Assembly: GCA_024640885.1 (NCBI GenBank)
Contig: JAHEEC010000002.1
Coordinates: forward strand, 1-64,000
Length of the DNA: 64,000 nt
Direction of reading: 5' to 3'
Source: Bacteroidota bacterium
GTDB lineage: Bacteria; Bacteroidota; Bacteroidia; Bacteroidales; GCA-2748055
The notes beneath the pieces are model-generated. The model did not search any database and was not told the DNA's origin. It saw only the letters and a program-made list of their open reading frames with translations. Both the position numbers and the translations under genes were made by a program. Positions 26,442 through 34,378 of this stretch are shown here, piece by piece (positions within the stretch are counted from its first letter, which is position 1; every line of letters starts with the position of its first letter).

Positions 26442-26976
26442 ATTTCTCCATGCTGTTTCGCAATGCTTTCAATGCTTTCCCCATATTTGCTTCAACGGTC
26501 TTTACCGAAATGGAGAGCCTGTCGGCAATTTCCGTGTATTTTAACCCTTCCTGCCGGTTCAAACGAAAGATCTCCCTGGTTCTTTCGGGCAGCGCTTCAA
26601 GCGTTCTTGAGACCAGTTCCGACAGCTCATTGTACTGCATCAGCTGTGATGGATCCGCGGTCTCCATTTCATGCTCCGGGGTGATCCCAAACTCAAAGGG
26701 GAATTCCCGGCGCGACTTTCTCAGGAACATCATAGAATTGTTATAAACAGCACGGTAGAGGTAGCTCTGCCAGCTCTTTGTAATCTTCAGTGATTCCCTG
26801 TTCTTCCATACATTATAGAACACATCCTGAACAATCTCCTCTGCGATCTCTCCTTTGCCAACCAGGCTTTGGGCATAGCCAAAAAGCCCGGAATAAAAGC
26901 GGTGAAAGAGCTTCTCAAAGGAGGTGATATCCCCGCTTTGGATCTTTCTCAATTGATATTGTTCGTTCAGGACCAT
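26428..26976 (-). CDS. ECF-type RNA polymerase sigma factor (FecI-like)
   Basis: 182 residues with the two expected regions: sigma-70 region 2 (LFHRFYSGLFGYAQSLVGKG, EEIVQDVFYNVWKNRE) and region 4 (LPERTREIFRLNRQEGLKYTEIADRLSISVKTVE). It overlaps the FecR-type anti-sigma gene by 14 bp. A TAACTTTG -7 box lies 48 bp upstream, inside a 15-bp inverted repeat, so its expression may be controlled by a DNA-binding protein as well as by FecR. Confidence 0.94.
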   Translation of the reverse strand: MVLNEQYQLRKIQSGDITSFEKLFHRFYSGLFGYAQSLVGKGEIAEEIVQDVFYNVWKNRESLKITKSWQSYLYRAVYNNSMMFLRKSRREFPFEFGITPEHEMETADPSQLMQYNELSELVSRTLEALPERTREIFRLNRQEGLKYTEIADRLSISVKTVEANMGKALKALRNSMEKYEHQ

Positions 26977-26988
26977 TGTGAAGTTTGA

Positions 26989-27055
26989 AAAGCGTTGCCT
27001 TCATGTGGCTTCATCCGGGACGGCAAAGTTACACATTTCCTGAAGACAACGCTTT
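26989..27055. promoter_or_regulatory. 15-bp inverted repeat around the ECF sigma promoter
   Basis: AAAGCGTTGCCTTCA (26989-27003) and TGAAGACAACGCTTT (27041-27055) are inverted copies with one mismatch, 37 bp apart. The predicted -7 box and start of transcription lie between them, so the full repeat cannot form a hairpin in the transcript. A pair of operator half-sites is the simpler reading. Confidence 0.5.
27024..27031 (-). promoter_or_regulatory. -7 box (TAACTTTG) for the ECF sigma operon
   Basis: Exact TAnnTTTG on the minus strand, 48 bp before the sigma ATG. No -33 TTTG at the normal spacing, which may mean activator or alternative sigma dependence. Confidence 0.4.
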
Positions 27056-27082
27056 GAGATATAGTGATTGGATGCTATGTCA

Positions 27083-28369
27083 TTATGTACGCCTCAGGTA
27101 TTTCCTGTTCAACCTTCGAATGGCGCTTTCAATGGACTGGTCCGGTTCGATCACATTGTAACCCTCCCAGAATCCCTGGTCAAAGAATATGTAAACCTTC
27201 TCGTCCATGATGTCGTTTCTCTTGAACCTATCCTTAGAAGCAAACTTTTCAATTCCTTCGTATGAGCGGTCAGTGATCGCCACTTCAGACATGGTGGTAT
27301 ATGTGGTATTGAACAGTTTCTTCTGCCAGTCCACCTTGAATTTCACTTCCGCACGTGCATAGCTGAAGTACCAGCGGTCCTCCTCAATGGTGTATTTTGC
27401 CCTGTAGGCAGCTCTTTCGGGTATAATGACCATTCCCATTGGTTTTCTCTGGATAAACAACCTGGCAGCTTCCTCCTGGTTTTCTGTATTGAGCTCAAAT
27501 TCAGCTTCTGAAATAGCAAGCTTATCCATATCGATATAGAGCTTCCCGCGGTAGAAAGGTTCATCCACATATGATTTCTGATCGAATGAGACCACATAGT
27601 GAAGCCTGTCATCAATGCTGATCACATCGGTCAGGTCGAAATTATAGATTTCGCGGTATTCGGCTGAAAGAAGCACATAGGGATTTTTTACCACATCCAG
27701 GAGGATGGTGGTGTTGGGACCTCCCTGGACCTTGAACAGTACGGTATCCATTTTTTCCACATCGGCGCTCTTTCTCCCTTTGAAGAGCTTCACCTGGTCC
27801 ACCTGGAATTCATTGGTATATCCGCCCTTGAAAATGTCGATTACCGCTTCAGAGATGGATACGTAATTGCGCCCCCTCTGGATGGTCTCCCTGTAAAAAC
27901 CACGCATCATCATGGGTTGGGGACTGTAGTTCGCATTCACATTGGAGAGTACATCATTGATCAGTGCCATGGCATCCTTGGGCCTGACGGTGATCTCCTT
28001 CAGTTGAACGGATGTGGGTTCAAGCTGAACAATCACATTATTGCCCTCGAAATCGCTGAGAGGCACGATCTTATTGCTGAAGCCTATGTAGGAAATCTTT
28101 AACATGGAGACATCTGAATCCCTGGCAATTTTAATCACAAATACTCCGTCAATGTTCGTCACAGTGGCAGCATTGCTGCCTTCTGCTTCAATGGTTGCAA
28201 AAGGAAGGGTCCTGCTGCTTTGTGCATCGATAACCTTCCCGTAGTAGGCCTTGAAGTTGACGGTGTCGGCCAACTCTTCGTCCCCACCGGGCATGGCATA
28301 AAGCGATGCACTTATTAAAATGGATATGACCATCAGCAAGGACATTCTGTACTTGATAGTTGTTTTCAT
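27083..28369 (-). CDS. Carboxypeptidase-regulatory-like domain surface protein, paralog of 23897
   Basis: 428 residues with a signal peptide ending near residue 25. A carboxypeptidase D regulatory-like domain covers about 43-125 (YYGKVIDAQSSRTLPFATIEAEG, VFVIKIARDSDVSMLKISYIGF). A C-terminal region is homologous to the protein at 23897: compare LHYVVSFDQK and YRGKLYIDMDKLAIS here with LVYVISFQQK and FRGQLYLDQENLAIL there. It lacks the STN domain, so a duplication followed by STN gain or loss separates the two. It precedes the ECF sigma gene by 106 bp in the same direction. Probably an outer-membrane or surface protein; function unknown. Confidence 0.78.
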   Translation of the reverse strand: MKTTIKYRMSLLMVISILISASLYAMPGGDEELADTVNFKAYYGKVIDAQSSRTLPFATIEAEGSNAATVTNIDGVFVIKIARDSDVSMLKISYIGFSNKIVPLSDFEGNNVIVQLEPTSVQLKEITVRPKDAMALINDVLSNVNANYSPQPMMMRGFYRETIQRGRNYVSISEAVIDIFKGGYTNEFQVDQVKLFKGRKSADVEKMDTVLFKVQGGPNTTILLDVVKNPYVLLSAEYREIYNFDLTDVISIDDRLHYVVSFDQKSYVDEPFYRGKLYIDMDKLAISEAEFELNTENQEEAARLFIQRKPMGMVIIPERAAYRAKYTIEEDRWYFSYARAEVKFKVDWQKKLFNTTYTTMSEVAITDRSYEGIEKFASKDRFKRNDIMDEKVYIFFDQGFWEGYNVIEPDQSIESAIRRLNRKYLRRT

Positions 28370-28472
28370 TTCTGTATGGATTTAAATGTTAATTTCGCGG
28401 TCTTTAACTAAAAGATGCCTGAAAGGGGAAATACCCTACGGGCAAACCACTTTTTTTTCGTGAAATGTGAAT

Positions 28473-29408
28473 ATGAATTCAATTATGAAATGGGGCATTG
28501 AAAATATACCTGATCAGCAGGGCAGGGTGGCCATAGTTACCGGTGCCAACAGCGGACTTGGATTTTATACAGCAAGGGCCCTGGCTCTGAAAGGGTGCAC
28601 GGTGATCATGGCCTGCAGGGATCCCCAGAAAGGGGAGGAGGCCAGGCAAAGGTTGCTGAAGGAGAAACCTGCCTCAGAACCGGTATTATTGAACCTGGAT
28701 CTGGGCGACCTCTCTTCCATAAAAGCGTTCTCAGAGCAATACGGCAATACCATCGAACGGTTGGACCTTTTGATCAATAATGCCGGACTCATGGCCATCC
28801 CTTACCGGAAGACCAGGGATGGTTTTGAAATGCAGTTTGGAGTGAATCACCTGGGCCATTTTGCATTGACCGCGCAGCTTTGGCCCTTGCTGAAGGATAC
28901 AGAAGGTTCGAGGATCGTGAATGTGAGCAGTGTCGCACATCGTTTTGGCCATATTCATTTTGAGGATCCCAACTGGGAAAAAAGATACAGGAAATGGGGA
29001 GCCTATGGAATGAGCAAGCTGTCCAACCTGCTTTTTACCAGTGAACTGGAAAGGAGAATATCTGCATCCGGAGACCGGGTAGTGGCAGCCTCCTCCCATC
29101 CGGGTTATGCCGACACAGAATTGCAGGCAAAAGGAGCCCTGATGAAGGGATCCAGAATATCTGCGCGGTCATTCAACCTGGCAAACCGGCTTGTGGCCCA
29201 GTCGGCTGAGATGGGTGCCCTTCCTTCTTTGTATGCTGCCACGGCAGAAGGGGTGGAACCGGGCTCCTTTTATGGTCCGGGGGGATTCATGCGGATGAAA
29301 GGATGGCCTGCCCCGGATGTGCCAGATCCAAAACGTGTTACAAGGAAGGTAGCAGAAAATCTATGGGTCCTCTCGGAATCGATGACAGGGTTGAAATTTA
29401 CCATCTGA
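28473..29408 (+). CDS. Short-chain dehydrogenase/reductase (retinol dehydrogenase-like)
   Basis: 311 residues of the classical SDR fold: the nucleotide-binding TGANSGLGFYTARAL, LLINNAGLMA, the catalytic serine region IVNVSSVAHRFG and YxxxK in YGMSKLSNLL. I start at ATG 28473; the track uses a GTG six bases upstream. It oxidises or reduces an alcohol or carbonyl with NAD(P); the substrate is not predictable. Divergent from the 27083 gene across about 100 bp. Confidence 0.9.
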   Translation: MNSIMKWGIENIPDQQGRVAIVTGANSGLGFYTARALALKGCTVIMACRDPQKGEEARQRLLKEKPASEPVLLNLDLGDLSSIKAFSEQYGNTIERLDLLINNAGLMAIPYRKTRDGFEMQFGVNHLGHFALTAQLWPLLKDTEGSRIVNVSSVAHRFGHIHFEDPNWEKRYRKWGAYGMSKLSNLLFTSELERRISASGDRVVAASSHPGYADTELQAKGALMKGSRISARSFNLANRLVAQSAEMGALPSLYAATAEGVEPGSFYGPGGFMRMKGWPAPDVPDPKRVTRKVAENLWVLSESMTGLKFTI

Positions 29409-29495
29409 CACCCATTGCCTGACCAGGATCCTTCATCTTCCGTTGTGGCATAGAATTTGCAATTCATGATGTGATAATTCTAATGGAAAGAGATC

Positions 29496-29993
29496 ATGAA
29501 AAAAAGTGTCTTACCTTATGTGATGCTGGTGTCTGTGATCCTGACCGGTTGCGGATCCTCAATGAGGGTCTATTCGGACCTGGATGACCAGGGCAGGTTC
29601 GGGGAGTACGCCACCTATAGTTTCATGGAGTTTACGGATGGCAACAAAAAGACCATCCCGGGAATGGAGCTTGAACGGATCAGGGTGGCCGTTGCAAGGG
29701 AACTTGAGCAACGGGGATTGCATTTTGTGGAGAAAGAGGGCGATGTTTCCGTGCAGGTTACGGTCTATCATCGCCAGGCCATGGACAGATATTATGGTCA
29801 TCCCTGGAGATACACATACATGGAAAGGGCCATCTCGGTAGATATGTACGACAACCTGACCAGGAAACATGTGTGGCATTGTGCTGCTGTGGATGAACTG
29901 GAATATGATTCGGAGAGACGGGCAGAAGGGTTTCCGGAAGTGGTCGCAGAGATTTTCCGGAAATACCCGGTGCAGCCTGCAGCTGCGGGCTAG
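29496..29993 (+). CDS. DUF4136 lipoprotein
   Basis: 165 residues. The lipoprotein signal ends at the lipobox LTGC (about residue 19). The remainder resembles DUF4136: YSDLDDQGRFGEYATYSFM, an ELEQRGLHFVEKEGDVSVQVTV core and a VWHCAAVDEL C-terminal strand. Members are envelope lipoproteins of unknown function. A small hairpin with a T-run directly after the stop probably ends transcription. Confidence 0.82.
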   Translation: MKKSVLPYVMLVSVILTGCGSSMRVYSDLDDQGRFGEYATYSFMEFTDGNKKTIPGMELERIRVAVARELEQRGLHFVEKEGDVSVQVTVYHRQAMDRYYGHPWRYTYMERAISVDMYDNLTRKHVWHCAAVDELEYDSERRAEGFPEVVAEIFRKYPVQPAAAG

Positions 29994-30014
29994 TACCTGT
30001 CAGCAGGTATTTTT
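29994..30014 (+). terminator. Weak intrinsic terminator after the DUF4136 gene
   Basis: A 6-bp stem TACCTG/CAGGTA with a 4-nt loop, followed by TTTTT, beginning right after the stop codon. Confidence 0.55.
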
Positions 30015-30109
30015 GTCTAAATTGTAATTCATAAAAATTCACAAAGAACTGACAGGAAGGCCTTTGGTCCCGGCCATTATTTAGAATGACGCTCCCGAAT
30101 TCCATTTCC

Positions 30110-30141
30110 TTGGATTTTAATCCTGATTAACAATATTTTTG
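30110..30141 (+). promoter_or_regulatory. Promoter for the porin/FMN-binding gene pair
   Basis: TTGG (30110-30113), 20 bp, then TATTTTTG (30134-30141), an exact TAnnTTTG at the expected spacing. It lies 33 bp before ATG 30175 and covers the TTG used by the track as a start, arguing against that longer start. Confidence 0.5.
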
Positions 30142-30174
30142 CAGCTATTAATTAGACTTAAACGGCTAGCGAAA

Positions 30175-31359
30175 ATGAAGGAGATGAAGGGGAAATTCTT
30201 TATGTGGATAATTGGACTGGCACTTACTTTAACATCCGCGACCGGCCAGGAAACCCTGAACACTGCGGGCACAATGATGGAAAATGAGGAGGCACTTTCC
30301 ATTGGAGGTTACGGACAGATCGACTACAATCAACCTGTTGGATCGGGCGCTTATCAGAACGGCGGATTGGATGTGCACAGAATGGTCCTGATGTTCGGTT
30401 ATAAGTTTAATTCCAGAACACAGTTTGTTTCAGAAATAGAGTTTGAACATGTAAGGGAGGTATTTGTGGAGCAGGCCTTTCTTCAATATCAAATTTCTCC
30501 ATGGTTGAAATTCCGGGGAGGTTTGATGCTAATTCCCATGGGGATCATCAACGAATACCACGAACCCTCCACTTTTAATGGCGTCGAGCGTCCCAACCTG
30601 GACAATATAATTGTTCCTACCACCTGGCGTGAAATTGGAGCCGGCTTTACAGGCACCTTCCCGGTTGCGGCACTCTCTTACCAGGTCTATCTTGTAAATG
30701 GTTTTAACGGGTACGACGGGGCACCGAGACTGAGTGGAGCCAGCGGGTTCAGGAAGGGGCGCCAGAGGGGGGCGGAATCCTTTATAAGTACACCCAATGT
30801 GGCCATGAGGGTGAATTATTTTGGGATCCGGGGATTGCAGCTCGGGCTCTCAGGCTATGCCGGCAACACCCAGTCAACCCTCTATGATGGCGTCGACAAG
30901 GATGATGCCGCACTCATTGCCACAGCGGATTCCTCAGTGGTGGGCCTTGCCATGTTGGGAGCTGATGCCAGGTATCTCCATGGAGGACTTCAGCTGAGGG
31001 CCCAGTTCAATTACGGATTGGTCTCAAACAGCTCTGCATACAACGAATTCACTGGCAGTGACATGGGAAGTGCCATTGCAGGATGGTATGGCGAGGTGGC
31101 CTACAATTTACTCTATTCCCTGGAACAGTTCAATTCCGAACTGATCCCGTTCGTCAGGTTTGAACAATACAATACCCATGCATCGGTGGAGGCGGGTCTC
31201 GCAGCCGATCCCTCTTTCCAGCGATCCGATCTGACCATTGGCCTGGGATGGAAAATGGCAAAAGGGGCTATGCTGAAAGCGGATTACCAGATCTTCAACA
31301 GCAAGGGTTCTGATGATGCCCTTCGGCAATTCAATGCAGGTATAGCGGTTTGGTTTTAA
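30175..31359 (+). CDS. Outer-membrane porin (OprO/OprP-like)
   Basis: 394 residues from ATG 30175, with a signal peptide (FFMWIIGLALTLTSATGQ). The body is alternating beta-strands typical of a 16-stranded porin, with a characteristic early block SIGGYGQIDYN, then VSEIEFEHVREVFVEQAFLQY, and a C-terminal strand ending FNAGIAVWF with a terminal aromatic. Related porins are often annotated as phosphate-selective, but specificity cannot be read from this sequence. It is followed after 19 bp by an FMN-binding-domain protein gene, and the two are probably cotranscribed. Confidence 0.85.
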   Translation: MKEMKGKFFMWIIGLALTLTSATGQETLNTAGTMMENEEALSIGGYGQIDYNQPVGSGAYQNGGLDVHRMVLMFGYKFNSRTQFVSEIEFEHVREVFVEQAFLQYQISPWLKFRGGLMLIPMGIINEYHEPSTFNGVERPNLDNIIVPTTWREIGAGFTGTFPVAALSYQVYLVNGFNGYDGAPRLSGASGFRKGRQRGAESFISTPNVAMRVNYFGIRGLQLGLSGYAGNTQSTLYDGVDKDDAALIATADSSVVGLAMLGADARYLHGGLQLRAQFNYGLVSNSSAYNEFTGSDMGSAIAGWYGEVAYNLLYSLEQFNSELIPFVRFEQYNTHASVEAGLAADPSFQRSDLTIGLGWKMAKGAMLKADYQIFNSKGSDDALRQFNAGIAVWF

Positions 31360-31378
31360 CCTTTTATCTTCCGGCGAA

Positions 31379-31903
31379 GTGAAAATAGTCCTGATCGTTG
31401 CTGCACTCTTCACCATCTCAATGACAAGCTCAGATGAGCCCTGTTCATTAAAGAAAAGGGAGGGCAAAGAACTGGCCACCCTGTTTGGGGATGATCATCA
31501 TGTGGAAATCCTCCCTTTCACGGGGGATTTGACGTTGCAAACAGATCTGATCAGGAAGAATGATTGCCTTCATCTGGTATACAGGGATGAAGATGTGGCC
31601 GGGTATCTTCTTTCAACCAGTGCAAAAGGAAGATTTGATTATTTTGATTACAGCGTGATCTATTCAAAGGAGCTCAAGGTGCTTTACGTGATGGTCACAG
31701 TCTATCGGTCAGACCATGGTGCAGGAATATGCCAGAAGAAATGGCTGGAACAATTCGTGGGGTATCAGGGTGGAGCAATGTCCATCGGGAAGGAGATAGA
31801 CGCAGTATCGGGGGGTACAATTTCATCCGCCTCCATGGTTGATGATATACAACGCTGCCAGCAACTGATGCTCAGGTTAAGGGAGACCGGGCTGATCGGT
31901 TAA
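31379..31903 (+). CDS. Exported FMN-binding-domain protein
   Basis: 174 residues with a GTG start directly before a signal peptide (KIVLIVAALFTISM). The last third has the FMN-binding-domain signature IDAVSGGTISSASMVDDI, resembling the covalent flavinylation motif of NqrC/RnfG-type proteins (S-G-x-T-x-S/T). The middle carries FDYSVIYSKELKVLYVMVTVYRSDHG, another family landmark, in place of the usual glycyl loop. It probably holds a covalently bound FMN in the periplasm or on the outer membrane and acts as an electron carrier, perhaps with the porin encoded upstream (inference). No ApbE flavin transferase gene is in the window. Confidence 0.75.
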   Translation: MKIVLIVAALFTISMTSSDEPCSLKKREGKELATLFGDDHHVEILPFTGDLTLQTDLIRKNDCLHLVYRDEDVAGYLLSTSAKGRFDYFDYSVIYSKELKVLYVMVTVYRSDHGAGICQKKWLEQFVGYQGGAMSIGKEIDAVSGGTISSASMVDDIQRCQQLMLRLRETGLIG

Positions 31904-31918
31904 CAGTTCACGGTGTGA

Positions 31919-32698
31919 TCAACTCCCTTCTCCATGATCCCGGTGATCATCCTTTTTTCGCCCGAGCCTGAAATCACTTCTGACGAAATTTATAAAGTCC
32001 CGGTTCAATCTTCTGCTCTCCTCCCGGGGCATGCTCAGAAAGCGCCTGAGTAACCGGTTGTCGATCAGTTCCGTTACCAGGAACAGCTCACATAATGTAA
32101 TGAACAGATCCTTCAGGTCAAAAGTATAGAATGGTTTGATGGTTATGTAATCCAGTGACCCTCCCCAAACGGCATTGTCAATAAGGTTGGCTGCGAGTCC
32201 GGCCATGAACAGGTGGATAAAACCATTGATCCAGAAGCTGTTTCTTTTCCGTTGTACATAGAAACGCCACATCTCGATAAAAAGCACACCGATCAAACTG
32301 AAAAGGATAATGTTCACAAGGTGGGATCCCTTATTAAAGCCCAGCAGCACCCAGAGGTATGAACCCAGTGTATTTTGAGTGGGCTCTATATAGAATACCG
32401 GTTCGATCAAAGGAACAGAGATGGATTCCCACTGCAGGGAGAAGAGGTAGATCTTGATCGCCTGGTCAATGGCCACTGCAACAAACAGGAAGATCCAGTT
32501 GATCCCTTTCTTTACCCTGAAAAGGCGGTCCAGGGTGGTAGCCACAGCGGCTATCAAACCGAGGAAAAGGGCGGGCAACAGAAAAAATTTCCAGAGGTAT
32601 TCCATGTCTGTCACCTTATGCGCCAGGGCATAAATCACCATCACGACCAGCCAGATCAAAAAAAAGATAGATATATTCCTGAAGTATTTTCGGGCCAT
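31919..32698 (-). CDS. Signal peptidase II (LspA)-like membrane protein
   Basis: 259 residues from ATG 32698; the track start 246 bp upstream would run through the trp leader and promoter. Several transmembrane helices and LspA-like landmarks are present: DQAIKIYLF (DQxxK), an N-T-LGS segment, AANLIDNAVWGGSLDY (position of the first catalytic Asp) and FDLKDLFI (second Asp). It is about 90 residues longer than usual LspA, with an extra N-terminal helix pair and a basic C-terminal tail. Whether it cleaves lipoproteins or is a diverged paralog cannot be settled by eye. Confidence 0.7.
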   Translation of the reverse strand: MARKYFRNISIFFLIWLVVMVIYALAHKVTDMEYLWKFFLLPALFLGLIAAVATTLDRLFRVKKGINWIFLFVAVAIDQAIKIYLFSLQWESISVPLIEPVFYIEPTQNTLGSYLWVLLGFNKGSHLVNIILFSLIGVLFIEMWRFYVQRKRNSFWINGFIHLFMAGLAANLIDNAVWGGSLDYITIKPFYTFDLKDLFITLCELFLVTELIDNRLLRRFLSMPREESRRLNRDFINFVRSDFRLGRKKDDHRDHGEGS

Positions 32699-32733
32699 GG
32701 GAGCAAGGAATCTGTGGGGCGAAAATAGTGAAA

Positions 32734-32765
32734 TTTGGATTAATAAAAATCTTTGCTTTAATTTG
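32734..32765 (+). promoter_or_regulatory. Promoter of the trp operon
   Basis: TTTG (32734-32737), exactly 20 bp, then TTAATTTG (32758-32765), one mismatch to TAnnTTTG. Transcription would start near 32772, about 15 bp before the leader peptide ATG. Confidence 0.55.
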
Positions 32766-32785
32766 ATCTTCATTAAGATTGGAGA

Positions 32786-32845
32786 ATGACAACGATTCGC
32801 ACATACTGGTGGTGGCAACTTAATTTCCGAATAGCCGGAGAATAG
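32786..32845 (+). CDS. trpL: Trp operon leader peptide with three consecutive Trp codons
   Basis: A 19-codon ORF too short for the track: MTTIRTYWWWQLNFRIAGE, ending in TAG at 32843-32845. Residues 8-10 are three TGG codons in a row. A GGAG sequence sits just before the ATG. The ORF lies between a promoter-like element and an intrinsic terminator that precedes trpE. This is the standard layout of ribosome-mediated attenuation: when charged tRNA-Trp is scarce, the ribosome stalls at the TGG codons and the downstream terminator should not form. Confidence 0.85.
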   Translation: MTTIRTYWWWQLNFRIAGE

Positions 32846-32872
32846 GTTCAGCCCCATTGTGCGATATGATAC

Positions 32873-32906
32873 AAAAGGCTTCCACTTCGGCGGAAGCCTT
32901 TTTTTT
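32873..32906 (+). terminator. Trp operon attenuator (intrinsic terminator)
   Basis: GGCTTCC (32877-32883) pairs with GGAAGCC (32892-32898), extended by four A-T pairs, loop of 8 nt, followed by T8 (32899-32906). It lies 27 bp after the trpL stop and 52 bp before trpE. A weak competing pairing of GGCT with AGCC at 32850-32853 is possible; the antiterminator is not resolved by eye. Confidence 0.85.
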
Positions 32907-32958
32907 ATGCCAATGATGGTAATGTAAGAATTGGAATTGATCATTAAAACCCGGGAAG

Positions 32959-34377
32959 ATGGAAAAAGTACCTGTCACCATTGAACGAAGAAAGATCCTG
33001 GCGGATATCATCACGCCGGTTAGCATCTATTTAAAAGTGAGGGATGTATTCCCAAACGCGCTTTTGCTTGAGAGTTCTGATTATCATAGCAAGGAGAACT
33101 CATTTTCCTTCATATGCATGGATCCAAGGGCCGAGTTCATGGTCTCAGAAGGAGAGGCTACCCTTCAATTGCCGGGTCGTCAACCGGTAAAAACCGCGGT
33201 GACAAAGGAAAATGATGTGGTTCGCCAGTTAAATGAATTCATCTCCGCTTTTGAGATTGACCAGGGGGGTGAAGCAATGATGGTGGATGGGGTTTTCGGA
33301 TACTGCACCTACGATGCGGTCCGGTATTTTGAAGAGATCAGGTTGCACTCAGTGCTTCCGGAAAAAGAGGTGATCCCCGAGGTGCGCTATAATTTTTTCA
33401 GGTTTGTGCTGGCCATCAACCACCTTACCAATGAGCTGACCTTATTCGAAAACATCATCAATGGTGCCGAGAGCGGGATAGACCGGGTAACCACCCTGCT
33501 TCACAACAGAAATATCGCCACCTATGGGTTTGACGTTTCCAGGGATGAGACCTCCAACCTGACCGATGAAGATTTCAGGCAGATGGTGACCAGGGGCAAA
33601 GCACATTGCTTCAGGGGAGACGTGTTCCAGATCGTCCTCTCAAGGCAGTTTAAACAGGAATTTACGGGCGATGAATTTAACGTCTACAGGGCATTGCGAT
33701 CCATTAATCCATCCCCATACCTTTTCTATTTCGATTATGGGAGCTACAGGCTCTTCGGATCGTCTCCCGAATCCCAGATCGAGGTGAAGGGGGGAAAGGC
33801 CTATATCAACCCCATCGCAGGAACCTTCAAGCGTACCGGAAACGATCGAGAGGACCAGGAACTGGCCATGAAGCTTTCCAAGGACGAAAAGGAGAATGCG
33901 GAACATGTGATGCTGGTGGACCTGGCCAGGAATGACCTGAGCCGGACCACACAGAAGGTAACCGTGGAGGATTACAGGGAGATCCATTTTTACTCCCACG
34001 TGATCCATATGGTATCCAAGGTGTCGGGCGAGCTTCCCGAAGATGCGGATACAATCAGGATCATGGCCGAATCATTCCCGGCCGGCACACTTTCAGGTGC
34101 GCCCAAGTACAGGGCCATGGAATTGATCGACCAGTATGAAGGAAAGAGACGGGGCTATTACGGGGGGACCATCGGATTTATCAGGTTCAACGGGGATATT
34201 AACCATGCCATCATGATCCGCTCATTTCTTTCCCGTGACCATACACTCTACTATCAGGCCGGTGCCGGTATTGTATCCGAGTCGACCGAGGAGGGTGAAT
34301 TGCAGGAGGTAAACAACAAGCTTGCGGCATTAAAGTCGGCCATATCAATGGCCAGGAAAATGAACAAAGTTAATTAG
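32959..34377 (+). CDS. trpE: Anthranilate synthase component I
   Basis: 472 residues; converts chorismate with ammonia from TrpG to anthranilate, the first step of tryptophan synthesis. The N-terminal LLLESSDYHSKENSFSF resembles the LLES Trp-feedback site. The chorismate-binding domain shows RGDVFQIVLSRQF, GSSPESQIEVKGGKAYINPI, SKDEKENAEHVMLVDLARND and AGTLSGAPKYRAMELI. First gene of the trpEGDCFBA operon, directly after the attenuator, so controlled by both attenuation and product inhibition. The trpG start follows the stop by one base. Confidence 0.97.
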   Translation: MEKVPVTIERRKILADIITPVSIYLKVRDVFPNALLLESSDYHSKENSFSFICMDPRAEFMVSEGEATLQLPGRQPVKTAVTKENDVVRQLNEFISAFEIDQGGEAMMVDGVFGYCTYDAVRYFEEIRLHSVLPEKEVIPEVRYNFFRFVLAINHLTNELTLFENIINGAESGIDRVTTLLHNRNIATYGFDVSRDETSNLTDEDFRQMVTRGKAHCFRGDVFQIVLSRQFKQEFTGDEFNVYRALRSINPSPYLFYFDYGSYRLFGSSPESQIEVKGGKAYINPIAGTFKRTGNDREDQELAMKLSKDEKENAEHVMLVDLARNDLSRTTQKVTVEDYREIHFYSHVIHMVSKVSGELPEDADTIRIMAESFPAGTLSGAPKYRAMELIDQYEGKRRGYYGGTIGFIRFNGDINHAIMIRSFLSRDHTLYYQAGAGIVSESTEEGELQEVNNKLAALKSAISMARKMNKVN

Positions 34378-34378
34378 C

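Noticed and set aside
30139-30174. Track start of the porin at TTG 30139
   Set aside because: The TTG lies inside a -7 box; ATG 30175 gives a good signal peptide.
32699-32944. N-terminal extension of the LspA-like ORF
   Set aside because: It runs antisense through the trp promoter, leader peptide and attenuator and has low-quality composition.
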